From Terrabacter sp. Ter38 (GTDB taxonomy: Bacteria > Actinomycetota > Actinomycetes > Actinomycetales > Dermatophilaceae), in contig NZ_JALJRZ010000004.1 of assembly GCF_024519435.1 (NCBI RefSeq), positions 1 through 64,000 on the forward strand: a stretch of DNA of 64,000 nt. The letters are read 5' to 3'. The position numbers and the translations under genes are program-made. Numbering within the stretch: the first letter of the stretch is position 1; each line of letters begins with the position of its first letter. Positions 16,523 through 24,946 of the stretch are shown piece after piece. The notes below the pieces were generated by a model. That model did no database searches. It saw nothing but the letters and a program-made list of their open reading frames with translations, and was not told where the DNA came from.

Positions 16523-18502
16523 GTGCAGCGCATCGAGGCACAGGGCGGGGAGCGGCGCATGGTCAAGTCCGGAGAGGCGGCGGAGGACAGCATCGCCGTG
16601 ATGTCGCGCCAGGCACTCGTCGGGCGTCTTGCGCAGGTCAAGGAGCAGTTCCGGGCGACGAGCGACATCCTCAAGGTGTTGACGAGCTCGTCGGGAGACC
16701 CCGACAAGGTCTTCGACGCCGTCGTCGAGAACGCCCGGACCCTCCTCAACTCGGCCGTCGCGCAGATCTACCTCGTCAAGGGCGAGACCTACGTCATCGC
16801 GCGCCAGAGCGGCATGTCGGACGAACACCGTCGACTCCTCGAGGAGCACCCGATCAAGCGCGATCGCGGCACCCTCGTCGGCCGCGTGACCATCGACCGC
16901 CAGATCCACCACATCACCGACGCCCTCGCCGACCCGGAGTACAGCCGCTCCGACCTCCAACGGATGGCCGGCTTCCGCTCGATGATCGGCGCGCCGCTCA
17001 TCGTCGGCGACGAGGTGGTCGGTGCGCTCAACGTGATGCGGAACCGGGTGGCTCCCTTCGACGACGTCGACGAGCGCGTGCTCGCGACGTTCGCCGAACA
17101 GGCGGCTCTCGCGCTGCGACACGTCGACCTGTTCGCTGCTCTCGAGAGCAGGTCCGCGGCGCTCGAGAGCCGGTCGGCCGAGCTGGCACGCAAGGTCGAG
17201 CAGCTGGAGGGTCTCGCGGACGTCGGTGCCGCGATCAGCTCGACCCTCGTCCCGGACGAGATGCTCGCCACGATCGTGTCGCACGCCGTCGAGCTGTCCG
17301 GCACCGACGGCGGTTCGCTGATGGAGTACGACGAGGCGACCGGGCTCTTCAAGGTGCGAACGGTGTACGGGACGAGTGACGTCACGGTCGCTGCCCTTCG
17401 AGCGGCCGAGATCCACATCGACCGGACATGGGTCGGCAAGGCTGCTCGCACCCGCCGGGTGCTGCAGATCCCCGACCTGGACGAGGCGCAGCTCGACGAG
17501 CACCTGGCGGTCCTGCACGCGGCCGGCTGGAAGTCGCTCGTCGCCGTCCCGCTCGCCAGCCCCGACCGGGTCGTCGGGGTCCTCGTCGTCCGGCGGAAGA
17601 GGACGGGTTCCTTCAGTGGCGAGACGTGCGACCTGCTCGACACGTTCGCGAGCCAGTCCGCGGTGGCACTGACGAACGCCCGCCTCTACCAGCAGCTCGA
17701 GCTGCAGAGCGCCGACCTGGCAGAGGCGAGCAGGCACAAGTCGGAGTTCCTCGCGAGCATGTCGCACGAGCTGCGCACCCCGCTCAACGCCGTCATCGGC
17801 TTCTCCGAGGTGCTCCTCGAGCGGATGTTCGGCGACCTCAACGAGCGGCAGGAGGACTACCTCAAGGACATCCACTCCGCCGGCCGCCACCTGCTCGCGC
17901 TGCTCGGCGACATCCTCGACCTGTCGAAGATCGAGGCGGGGCGGATGGAGCTCGACCTCACGACGTTCCTCGTGGACGACGTCATCGGTCAGGCCCTCGC
18001 GCTCGTGCGCGAGCGGGCGACCGTGCACGGCATCGAGCTCACGCTCGAGGCGGAGCAGGGCCTCGGGCTCGTCACGGCGGACGAGCTGCGCCTCAAGCAG
18101 GTGCTGCTCAACCTGCTCAGCAACGCCGTCAAGTTCACGCCCGACGGGGGCTCCGTCGCGGTTCACGCCCGTCGCGACGGGGGCGCCCTCGTCGTGACCG
18201 TCACCGACACGGGCATCGGTATCGCGCGAGAGGACCAGGCCCGCATCTTCGACTCGTTCCAGCAGGGCAGCAGGTCCGCATCGACGACGGAAGGAACCGG
18301 CCTCGGGCTCACGCTGAGCAAGCAGATCGTCGAGCTGCACGGGGGCGCGATGTGGGTGCGGAGCACCCTCGGGGAAGGCAGCACGTTCGGCCTCCGGATC
18401 CCGCAGGCGCCGATGACCGCCGAGGCGCGGGAGGAGCGGTGGGCCGCCGACGACCTGGCAGGTGCCGGACCGACCGTCGTGGTCATCGAGGACGACCCAT
18501 GA
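16523..18502 (+). CDS. GAF-GAF sensor histidine kinase, C-terminally broken hybrid
   Basis: About 659 aa. Coil, GAF domain 1 (~50-200), a short coiled coil with duplicated ALESRSA, GAF domain 2 (~235-385), HisKA with SHELRTPLNAVIGFSE (phospho-acceptor His415) and HATPase (N box LLNLLSNAVKF, G boxes DTGIGI and GTGLGL). No membrane segment, so a cytosolic sensor of a small ligand or redox signal. The protein stops at TVVVIEDDP, which is the opening of a receiver domain; the rest of that domain is found out of frame and mostly deleted just downstream. The kinase core looks intact. Confidence 0.9.
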   Translation: MQRIEAQGGERRMVKSGEAAEDSIAVMSRQALVGRLAQVKEQFRATSDILKVLTSSSGDPDKVFDAVVENARTLLNSAVAQIYLVKGETYVIARQSGMSDEHRRLLEEHPIKRDRGTLVGRVTIDRQIHHITDALADPEYSRSDLQRMAGFRSMIGAPLIVGDEVVGALNVMRNRVAPFDDVDERVLATFAEQAALALRHVDLFAALESRSAALESRSAELARKVEQLEGLADVGAAISSTLVPDEMLATIVSHAVELSGTDGGSLMEYDEATGLFKVRTVYGTSDVTVAALRAAEIHIDRTWVGKAARTRRVLQIPDLDEAQLDEHLAVLHAAGWKSLVAVPLASPDRVVGVLVVRRKRTGSFSGETCDLLDTFASQSAVALTNARLYQQLELQSADLAEASRHKSEFLASMSHELRTPLNAVIGFSEVLLERMFGDLNERQEDYLKDIHSAGRHLLALLGDILDLSKIEAGRMELDLTTFLVDDVIGQALALVRERATVHGIELTLEAEQGLGLVTADELRLKQVLLNLLSNAVKFTPDGGSVAVHARRDGGALVVTVTDTGIGIAREDQARIFDSFQQGSRSASTTEGTGLGLTLSKQIVELHGGAMWVRSTLGEGSTFGLRIPQAPMTAEAREERWAADDLAGAGPTVVVIEDDP

Positions 18503-18664
18503 TCAACCTCAAGCTCGCCCGGGACGTCCTCGAGTTCGCCGGCTTCACGGTGACCGTCGCCGACGTCGTCCGGGTTCGACGGCTACCTGGAGAAGCCGAT
18601 CAGCGTGCGTGACTTCCCGACCGAGGTGCGCCGCCACCTCCACGAGGTTCAGCGGCGGCGCTGA
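18501..18664 (+). pseudogene. remnant of the receiver (REC) domain of the hybrid kinase
   Basis: After the kinase stop, reading from the overlapping ATG (18499) gives MINLKLARDVLEFAGFTVTVAD, the normal continuation of a receiver domain after EDDP. A few codons later another frame gives GFDGYLEKPISVRDFPTEVRRHL and a stop at 18664, the normal receiver C-terminus with its conserved Lys-Pro. The 60-70 residues between them, including the phosphorylated Asp, are missing. So the domain suffered a frameshift and an internal deletion. Alternative: a separate tiny coupled gene, which is less likely because the split falls within one fold. Confidence 0.75.
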
Positions 18665-18677
18665 CCGGGCCCGTGGG

Positions 18678-19337
18678 TCAGGCGCCGAGGCTGGCGGCGA
18701 CGGCGAGCTCGTCGACGAGGTCGTTCATCTCGTGACGGGAGTGTCCCTTCACCCACTGGAAGGCGACGTCTTCGCGCTGTCTGACCGTGTCGACGAGTGG
18801 CTCCCACAGGTCACGGTTGGCGACCGGCTTCTTCTGCGAGTTGGTCCAGCCGCGCTCCAGCCACCCGGCCCACCACTGGTCGCGGAAGCAGTTGACGACA
18901 TACGTCGAGTCGCTCACCACGACCAGCGGTCCCGGGAGGGCCGTGACGGCTTCGAGTGCGGCACGGATCTCCATGCGCTGGTTCGTGCTCGGTCTCTCGG
19001 ATCCCGACGCGAACCGTTCCCGGTCGATCGCCCACGCCCAGCCACCGGGTCCGGGGTTCCCTGAGCAGGCGCCGTCGGTGTAGACGAAGGTGGCCCCGGC
19101 CGGGATCGTCATGGGCGCCTTGGGAGCTCGAGGCTTGGTGACCGTGCCGCGGGTAGGTGCCGCCGACGTACGCGTCGGTGTCGGCGCCAAGCCGGGAAGG
19201 GCCAGCTCCGCGCCGCAGTCGGCGTGCGTCCACGCGGTGGCGTCACGGTCGGCGCTGACGATCGCATCCCCTGGTCGAATGGGCGTCTGGCACTGGGCGC
19301 AACGCCCCGGGTACTGGGCCAGCACGGCTCTCCTCAT
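18678..19337 (-). CDS. rnhA: ribonuclease HI with N-terminal zinc ribbon
   Basis: 219 aa. Residues ~1-45 form a zinc ribbon (Cys13, Cys16, His38, Cys41: GRCAQCQTP...THADC). After a Pro/Thr linker, residues ~80-212 are RNase H type 1, with active-site Asp88 (VYTDGACSGNPGPGGWAW), Glu123, Asp143 and Asp209, plus the WVKGHS motif. It cleaves the RNA strand of RNA-DNA hybrids. The start at 19337 is set by the ribbon; longer reading frames upstream are Arg-rich and look non-coding. The zinc ribbon is an addition to the ~150-aa core. Confidence 0.9.
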   Translation of the reverse strand: MRRAVLAQYPGRCAQCQTPIRPGDAIVSADRDATAWTHADCGAELALPGLAPTPTRTSAAPTRGTVTKPRAPKAPMTIPAGATFVYTDGACSGNPGPGGWAWAIDRERFASGSERPSTNQRMEIRAALEAVTALPGPLVVVSDSTYVVNCFRDQWWAGWLERGWTNSQKKPVANRDLWEPLVDTVRQREDVAFQWVKGHSRHEMNDLVDELAVAASLGA

Positions 19338-19567
19338 GGCTCGGTCGACGTGGGGCGCGGGACGGCGTCCGCCTGCGCCTCCGATCTGCGACTGAGCGTA
19401 CTGACGACGGCGGACACCGACGCACCGCCGTCGTCGTGCGGTCGTTGCCGCGGCAGGACGAGTGGGCCGCTTGCAAGAATGTCGCCCCGGGCTGCATCCG
19501 GACGCATCCCCCGTGCGGAAGAAGGGTTGATGGGTGACTCGCACCCACCAACAGAAAGGGATGTCTC

Positions 19568-19783
19568 ATGAAGCGCATTCTCGCCACGGGGTCCATCGCC
19601 GTTCTCGCCATGGTCGGCTTCGCCGGCAGCGCCTCCGCAGCACCGTCCACTTCGGCTTGCTTCGGTCAGGTGCACAAGACGGTGAACAGCGGCGGCGTCC
19701 CGGGATTCGAGAACGTGGGGCAGCTCGTTCAGGCCGTCGGCGGGGGCCAGGCCAAGAACGCAGTCGCAAAGTCTCTCTGCTGA
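19568..19783 (+). CDS. small secreted protein with two cysteines
   Basis: 71 aa. Classic signal peptide: MKR, hydrophobic core ILATGSIAVLAMVGFAG, cleavage after ASA (~residue 24). The mature part is ~47 residues with two Cys, one near its N-terminus (ACFGQVH) and one as the very last residue (AKSLC), which could close the chain into a loop by a disulfide. Rich in Gly, Val, Asn, Gln. AAAGGGA lies ahead of ATG 19568. Function unknown; the single-disulfide, C-terminal-Cys layout recalls small secreted actinobacterial peptides. Strong terminator follows. Confidence 0.75.
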   Translation: MKRILATGSIAVLAMVGFAGSASAAPSTSACFGQVHKTVNSGGVPGFENVGQLVQAVGGGQAKNAVAKSLC

Positions 19784-19811
19784 GAGGCCGGCTCCTCACC
19801 AAGTGATCGAC

Positions 19812-19853
19812 AGCGGCGGCTCGGATCCGGACCCTCGGACCCGAGCCGCCGCT
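19812..19853 (+). terminator. terminator after the small secreted protein
   Basis: 13-bp perfect stem AGCGGCGGCTCGG/CCGAGCCGCCGCT (19812-19824 with 19841-19853), with a smaller inner TCCG/CGGA pairing. It lies 28 bp after the gene and also faces the convergent hydrolase gene. Confidence 0.8.
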
Positions 19854-19881
19854 TCGCATGCCGTCAGCGGTCGGTGTGCGA

Positions 19882-20730
19882 TCACGCGAGCCGCTCCCAG
19901 AACCCGCGGATGTGGCAGGACAGGGCCGCCGGCTGCTCCAGCGGGACCAGGGTGCGAGCTCGCTCGACCGTCACTGCCATGGCGTCGGGTGCCACGGCGG
20001 CGGCAGTCTCGGAATCCTGCGGACTCCAGTCGCCGCGGTCGTCGGACGCCACGAAGAGGCTCGGGACCGTGAGGTCTGCGAGCTCAGCAGTGACATCGAC
20101 CCGGTTGAGGATGAAGGACCGGACGGCCAGGGCCATGCTGCGGCGGGTGGGGCGCGCCAGGGACTCCTCCACGACCTGGCGCAGAGGCGCACGGTCGCGA
20201 GAGGCGTCGGTGAGCATGGCCTGGAGGATTGCCGTGCGCACCGGTCCCACGGGTCCTGCGGTGCGAAGGATCGGGAGCAGGAGCGTGATCTGTCGGCGCA
20301 GTGGGGCGTCGACCGGCTGGGCCGGTGAGCTGACGGCCACGAGACTGCGGAGCAGCCCGGGTCGCGCGGCGAGCTTGAATCCGACGTGCCCGCCGAACGC
20401 GTTGCCGACCCAGTCGACCGGCCCGTCCACGCCGAGTCCGACGAGCAGGTCGCTGGCCGCGTCGGCGGCGCCAGCGATGTCGCTGGCCTCGCGCAGGGGC
20501 TCGCTGAGTCCCAGTCCGGGCGGGTCGACGAGGGCGTACCGGCGCCCCTGAGGCAGCAGCGGCAGCACCGGATCCCAGGTGTGGCTGTCGACGAACATCG
20601 ACGACCACAGCACCGTCGTGGGTCCGTCGCCGACGAGACGGACGTGAAGCCGGCCGAGCCGGGTGGGCACGAGGGCGGTGCTCTCGTCGAGCGTGCCTTC
20701 GCTGCCTGAGGCGGGGGTGTGCTGGTCCAT
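19882..20730 (-). CDS. alpha/beta-hydrolase-fold protein lacking the catalytic Ser and His
   Basis: 282 aa, a full alpha/beta hydrolase fold: oxyanion region, ALVDPPGLGLSEP, nucleophile elbow and cap. The elbow reads GNAFGGH, with Ala111 where the nucleophile Ser should be, and the C-terminal block reads ARTLVPLEQP where active members have a GxGHxPPLExP-type His. The acid position (VASDDRGDW) is kept. The reading frame is otherwise clean, so this is a maintained non-catalytic member, perhaps a ligand-binding protein. Divergent from a TetR gene across a 68-bp AT-rich gap, suggesting control by that regulator. Confidence 0.85.
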   Translation of the reverse strand: MDQHTPASGSEGTLDESTALVPTRLGRLHVRLVGDGPTTVLWSSMFVDSHTWDPVLPLLPQGRRYALVDPPGLGLSEPLREASDIAGAADAASDLLVGLGVDGPVDWVGNAFGGHVGFKLAARPGLLRSLVAVSSPAQPVDAPLRRQITLLLPILRTAGPVGPVRTAILQAMLTDASRDRAPLRQVVEESLARPTRRSMALAVRSFILNRVDVTAELADLTVPSLFVASDDRGDWSPQDSETAAAVAPDAMAVTVERARTLVPLEQPAALSCHIRGFWERLA

Positions 20731-20798
20731 CGAGTGCTCCTTGGTTGAGTTGATTTTAGTGAGACTGACATGAATATATTGAGGTTAGCATTGCTCGC
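20731..20798. promoter_or_regulatory. AT-rich divergent promoter region
   Basis: 68 bp, unusually AT-rich for this window (runs such as TGATTTTAGTGAG and GAATATATTGAGG), between the divergent hydrolase-fold and TetR genes. It must carry both promoters. I see no perfect palindrome, so the operator is unresolved. Confidence 0.5.
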
Positions 20799-21404
20799 AT
20801 GAAAGATGGGGCGGCTCGTGCGTACCGGATGACGGCCCGGGCGGAAGCGGCCGAGCGGACCGGCCAGCGGATCATCGACGCGATGCTCTGCCTCTACGCC
20901 GACGTCCCGTACGACCGCATCCGGCTCGAGGACGTCGCGTCGGAGGCGGACGTCACGGTGCAGACGGTGATCCGGCGCTTCGGCACGAAGCACGGACTGC
21001 TCGCCGCCACGGTCGAGCGCGAGCTCTCTCGCCTTGCCGCCGACCGTGCGGCCGCCGTTGGGGAGAGTCCCGAAGCCACGCTGCACTCGCTGGTCCGCTA
21101 CTACGAGAACCATGGCGCCCTGATCCTCAAGCTCTACGCCGAGGCGGGGCAGGCGCCCGGTGTGCCTGAGCTCGCCGCCCGCAGCCGCAGCTACCACGTG
21201 AGCTGGTGCCGGGAGGCTTTCGCCGAGCGCCTCGACGGCATTCACGACAGGGCGACGCGAAGACGCCGGCTGGCCCAGGTCGTCGCCGTCTGTGACGCCA
21301 CGACGTGGCGGATCCTGCGGTTCGACGGCGGGCTCACCGCCCGGCAGACCGAGGAAGCGCTCCGCGAGATGCTGCTCCCCTTGCTGCTGCCACCTGCTGC
21401 GTGA
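20799..21404 (+). CDS. TetR/AcrR-family transcriptional regulator
   Basis: 201 aa. N-terminal HTH, residues ~20-70 (RIIDAMLCLYADVPYDRIRLEDVASEADVTVQTVIRRFGTKHGLLAAT). The C-terminal effector domain is helical and diverged. It is next to the inactive hydrolase-fold gene on the opposite strand and is its probable regulator. Ligand unknown. Confidence 0.88.
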   Translation: MKDGAARAYRMTARAEAAERTGQRIIDAMLCLYADVPYDRIRLEDVASEADVTVQTVIRRFGTKHGLLAATVERELSRLAADRAAAVGESPEATLHSLVRYYENHGALILKLYAEAGQAPGVPELAARSRSYHVSWCREAFAERLDGIHDRATRRRRLAQVVAVCDATTWRILRFDGGLTARQTEEALREMLLPLLLPPAA

Positions 21405-21450
21405 CCGGCGCGCCCAAACGGTGGTCCGGCATCGGTGATTGGATCGGGGT

Positions 21451-22350
21451 ATGCGCATCTTCTTCACCGGCGGCAGCGGCAAGGCCGGCAAGCACGTTGC
21501 AACGTTCCTCGCCGAGCAGGGGCACCAGGTCACGAACGCCGACCTCGTGCCGCTACGGCATACGGCCGTCCACGACCTCAGGGTCGACCTCACGGACGCC
21601 GGCGAGGTCTACTCGGCGCTCGCGGGTCTGGCGCGCTTCGACGAGCTCGACCTGCCGGCCAAGCCGGTCTACGACGCCGTCGTGCACTTCGCCGCGGTGC
21701 CGGCGATCCTGCTCACGTCGGAGGCGAAGACGTACGCGACGAACGTGCTCAGCACGTACAACGTGCTCGAGGCCGCGACCCGGCTCGGCGTGCGCAAGGT
21801 CATCTTCGCGTCGTCGGAGACGACGTACGGTGTGTGCTTCGCGCAGGGTGAGCGGCGGCCGCTGTACGTGCCGGTCGACGAGGAGCACCCGACGGTGCCG
21901 GAGGACTCGTACGCGATGTCGAAGGTGGCCAACGAGGTGACGGCGCGTTCCTTCCAGGCGCGGACCGGTTTCGACATCTACGGGCTGCGGATCAACAACG
22001 TCATCGAGCCGCACGAGTACGCCGAGATGTTCCCGCCGTTCCTGACGGACCCGGCCCTGCGCCGGCGCAACATCTTCGCCTACATCGACACCCGCGACCT
22101 GGGCCAGATGGTGGCGCGCTGCCTCGAGGTCGACGGGCTGGGCTACGAGGTCTTCAACGTCGCCAACGCCGACATGTCCGTCGCGGCGACGACCGACGAG
22201 GTGCGCGAGCGCTTCTACGACGGGGTGGAGCTGCGGCGGCCGATGGGGCGCAACGAGACCTTCTACTCCATCGACAAGGCGCGCGACCTGCTCGGCTACT
22301 CGCCGCAGCACTCGTGGCGCGACGTCCTGACGGACCCGCACGCGTCGTGA
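21451..22350 (+). CDS. NAD-dependent epimerase/dehydratase (extended SDR)
   Basis: 299 aa from ATG 21451. Rossmann motif FFTGGSGKAGKH (TGxxGxxG, residues ~5-14), catalytic SSETTYG and YAMSK (Tyr-x-x-x-Lys) of extended SDRs. These act on nucleotide sugars or sugar acids; the exact substrate is not readable. The stop overlaps the GTG of the following zinc alcohol dehydrogenase (GTGA), so the two are translationally coupled and may act in one pathway, e.g. oxidation of a sugar or polyol. Confidence 0.9.
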   Translation: MRIFFTGGSGKAGKHVATFLAEQGHQVTNADLVPLRHTAVHDLRVDLTDAGEVYSALAGLARFDELDLPAKPVYDAVVHFAAVPAILLTSEAKTYATNVLSTYNVLEAATRLGVRKVIFASSETTYGVCFAQGERRPLYVPVDEEHPTVPEDSYAMSKVANEVTARSFQARTGFDIYGLRINNVIEPHEYAEMFPPFLTDPALRRRNIFAYIDTRDLGQMVARCLEVDGLGYEVFNVANADMSVAATTDEVRERFYDGVELRRPMGRNETFYSIDKARDLLGYSPQHSWRDVLTDPHAS

Positions 22351-23381
22351 AGGCCGTCGTCTACGACGACTACGGGCGTCTGCCGTATCTGGCCGATGTG
22401 CCCTCGCCTGAGTGTCCGTCTGACGGGGTCGTCGTCGCCGTGAAGGCGACGGGCGTATGCCGTTCGGACTGGCACGCGTGGAAGGGGCACGACCCGGTGT
22501 CGTTGCCGCACACCCCCGGTCACGAGCTGGCCGGTGTCGTGGACTCGGTCGGCGCCGGCGTGCATGACTGGGTGGTCGGGGACCGGGTGACGGTGCCGTT
22601 CGTGTGCGGGTGCGGCCGGTGCTCGTGGTGTCTGGCCGGGGAGGCGCAGGTGTGTCCGGACCAGACGCAGCCGGGGTTCACGGGGCCGGGGTCGTTCGCC
22701 GAGCTCGTGGCGATCCACGGCGCCGACACCAACCTCGTGCGGCTGCCGGACTCGGTGGACTTCGTGACGGCGGCGTCGCTGGGGTGCCGGTTCGCGACGG
22801 CCTTCCGGGCTCTGACGACGCACGGGCGGCTGGGTCCTGGTGAGTGGCTGGCAGTGCACGGGTGCGGTGGGGTCGGGTTGTCGGCGGTGATGATCGCGGT
22901 GGCGCTCGGTGCACGCGTGGTCGCCATTGACGTGAATCCGGCTGCGCTGGAACGGGCTTCGTCGCTCGGGGCTGCGGTGGTGGTCGACGCCGGCAGCGTT
23001 GCGGACGCGGCGGCCGCGATCCGCGAGGTCACGGGTGGCGGCGCGCACGTCTCCCTTGACGCCTTCGGGTCGCCCGAGCTGGCGGTGGCGTCGGTGCGCA
23101 GCCTGAGGCGGCGAGGCCGGCACGTGCAGGCCGGGCTCCTGCTCGGTGCGTCGTCGACTCCGGCCCTCCCGATGGACCTCGTCATCTCCCAGGAGCTCGA
23201 GATCTACGGATTGCACGGCATGCCCGCGCGCGACTACCCGGCGATGCTCAGCCTGATCGAGGACGGCACGCTCCGCCCGGCTGACCTCGTCGGCCAGGTC
23301 ATCGGCCTCGACGAAGGCGCCGCCGCCCTCGCCGCGATGGACACCTCGGGAACCACGGGCATGACCGTCATCAGTCTCTGA
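22347..23381 (+). CDS. zinc-dependent alcohol dehydrogenase, MDR family
   Basis: 344 aa. Catalytic zinc ligands Cys38 (TGVCRSDWHAW) and His59/Glu60 (GHE); structural zinc loop Cys89, Cys92, Cys95, Cys103 (CGRCSWCLAGEAQVC). Rossmann motif GCGGVGLSAVMIA. Oxidises a primary or secondary alcohol, or sugar alcohol, with NAD(P). GTG start coupled to the epimerase stop. Expressed with the upstream epimerase. Confidence 0.92.
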   Translation: MKAVVYDDYGRLPYLADVPSPECPSDGVVVAVKATGVCRSDWHAWKGHDPVSLPHTPGHELAGVVDSVGAGVHDWVVGDRVTVPFVCGCGRCSWCLAGEAQVCPDQTQPGFTGPGSFAELVAIHGADTNLVRLPDSVDFVTAASLGCRFATAFRALTTHGRLGPGEWLAVHGCGGVGLSAVMIAVALGARVVAIDVNPAALERASSLGAAVVVDAGSVADAAAAIREVTGGGAHVSLDAFGSPELAVASVRSLRRRGRHVQAGLLLGASSTPALPMDLVISQELEIYGLHGMPARDYPAMLSLIEDGTLRPADLVGQVIGLDEGAAALAAMDTSGTTGMTVISL

Positions 23382-23490
23382 TGTCGCCGCTGCCCCCGGA
23401 GGGCTGGGGCGATCGGGCAGGTCGACCGGGAACACGCGGGCGCGGTCTCCGCGTACGGAATGCCTGGCTCTGTCGTGGGGCCGGTGGACG

Positions 23491-23889
23491 TCAGGTGTCG
23501 CTCTCGAGGGCGAACGTGTTGCCGTCCGGGTCCTGGATCCATGCGATGCGACCGCCACCGGCTCGCGGGGCGATCCCCCTCACGTCCTGCCCGAATCCGT
23601 CGTAGTGGACGAGCTCGACACCGGCCGCGGCCAGCTCGTCGACGACGTCGTCGAGGTCATCCACGTACCAGGTGGCGAGTGTCGCCGAGGTCGCCCCCGC
23701 TGTCGCTGACTGGTAGACGTTGAGGGCCAGCGCGCCGCCGGAGCCGTAGACACGGCCGCCGTCGGCGATCTGGGCGCTGGGCCCGGATCCCAGCGGCTCG
23801 AGACCCAGCTTGCCTTCGTAGAACGCGACCGCACGGCCGATGTCGGACACCGCCACCGACGCTCTCAGGGGAAACTCGCTCAACGGCAC
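23491..23889 (-). CDS. VOC-family protein
   Basis: 132 aa, two-half VOC fold: RASVAVSDIGRAVAFYEGKLGLEP at the start, YVDDLDDVVDELAAAGVELV in the middle and the closing WIQDPDGNTFALE. Start GTG 23889 is chosen because AGGAGG (23897-23902 on this strand) precedes it by 7 bases; an in-frame ATG at 23913 lies ahead of that site. Substrate unknown. Confidence 0.87.
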   Translation of the reverse strand: MPLSEFPLRASVAVSDIGRAVAFYEGKLGLEPLGSGPSAQIADGGRVYGSGGALALNVYQSATAGATSATLATWYVDDLDDVVDELAAAGVELVHYDGFGQDVRGIAPRAGGGRIAWIQDPDGNTFALESDT

Positions 23890-24018
23890 GGTCTGACCTC
23901 CTCGATGCAGCATGGACGGACGCCTGCCATTGTCGTCCTCGCGTCACTGCCCGGAACTCGACCCCACCACCTGTGCCTCGACCGGCCGTCATGAGCCTCG
24001 ACATCCGACGCACCGGGT

Positions 24019-24753
24019 ATGGGTAGGTCCGTGGACGTTCGGGTTGGGCTCTGCGGTTGGACGGTCTCTCAGGCGTCGTACGTACGACGCTTCGACGTCC
24101 TCGAGGTGCAGAACACCTTCTACGACCCGCCGGCGGACGCCGTGCTGACGCGCTGGCGCACCCAGGTGCCCGACGACTTCGAGTTCACGATGAAGGCGTG
24201 GCAGATCGTCACCCATGAGTCCAACAGCCCTACCTACCGCCGTCTGAAACAGCCTCTGCCGGAGAGTGCCAACGGACGGGTGGGAGGGTTCCGGACGACG
24301 CCTGAGGTCCTGGCGGGTTGGGGACGGACTCTCGAGTGCGCCCGCCTCCTGCGGGCCACCGCGGTGCTGCTCCAGTGCCCGAAGAGCTTTCGCCCGACAG
24401 TCGAGAACATCGGTCGGCTGCGGAGCTTCCTCTCTCAGGTGAAGCGGCCGGCCGGTCGGCTGCTGTGGGAGCCCCGTGGTGAGTGGCCCACGGAACTGCT
24501 CAAGGAGCTCTGCGCCGAGCTGGAGCTGGTGCACGTGGTGGACCCGATGCAGACCGAGACGGTGACACCGGAGCACACGTACTACCGCCTGCACGGCACC
24601 ACGGGCTCGCGCCACGTCCATACCGATGACGAGCTCCGCCGGTTACGAGACCTGGTCGACGGCCGCCCGAGGCCGTACGTCATGTTCAACAACCTGCCCC
24701 GCACCGGCGACGCAGAACGCTTCCTCGACCTGCTCTCGAGCAACGGCGTGTGA
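24019..24753 (+). CDS. DUF72 family protein (YecE-like)
   Basis: 244 aa, a TIM-barrel-like DUF72 protein: RVGLCGWTVSQASYVRRFDVLEVQNTFYDPP at the start, FEFTMKAWQIVTH (KAxQxxTH motif), PAGRLLWEPRGEW, and YYRLHG near residue 191. Conserved acidic and aromatic residues suggest an enzyme of nucleic-acid or sugar metabolism, but no activity is established. Stands alone. Confidence 0.88.
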   Translation: MGRSVDVRVGLCGWTVSQASYVRRFDVLEVQNTFYDPPADAVLTRWRTQVPDDFEFTMKAWQIVTHESNSPTYRRLKQPLPESANGRVGGFRTTPEVLAGWGRTLECARLLRATAVLLQCPKSFRPTVENIGRLRSFLSQVKRPAGRLLWEPRGEWPTELLKELCAELELVHVVDPMQTETVTPEHTYYRLHGTTGSRHVHTDDELRRLRDLVDGRPRPYVMFNNLPRTGDAERFLDLLSSNGV

Positions 24754-24853
24754 AGGCGCGATCCGAGGATGCGAGCGCCGTTCGCGGCGGTATCGGCGTT
24801 CACGGTGCGCGCTTGCGTACTAGAGGTTTCACCTGTGCAGCTGCGCCATCGAT

Positions 24854-24899
24854 GGAGGAACTGTCCATCGTGGCGCACCCCCGGGCTGCGTAGCGTCGG
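24854..24899 (+). promoter_or_regulatory. promoter/operator of the MFS-GlcD-PucR operon, shared with the hydrolase operon
   Basis: GGAGGA-N4-TCCAT (24854-24868) followed by TAGCGTCGG at 24891-24899. The same two blocks, 37 bp start-to-start, occur at 29432-29477. TAGCGT fits a -10 box and the first motif would overlap the -35. It sits inside an inverted repeat (24843-24856 with 24864-24876, one base missing), consistent with regulator binding. Confidence 0.6.
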
Positions 24900-24946
24900 C
24901 CTCGATCGAGCGGCGACGAGGCCGCCCACCGAGCCAGGAGCTTCCC

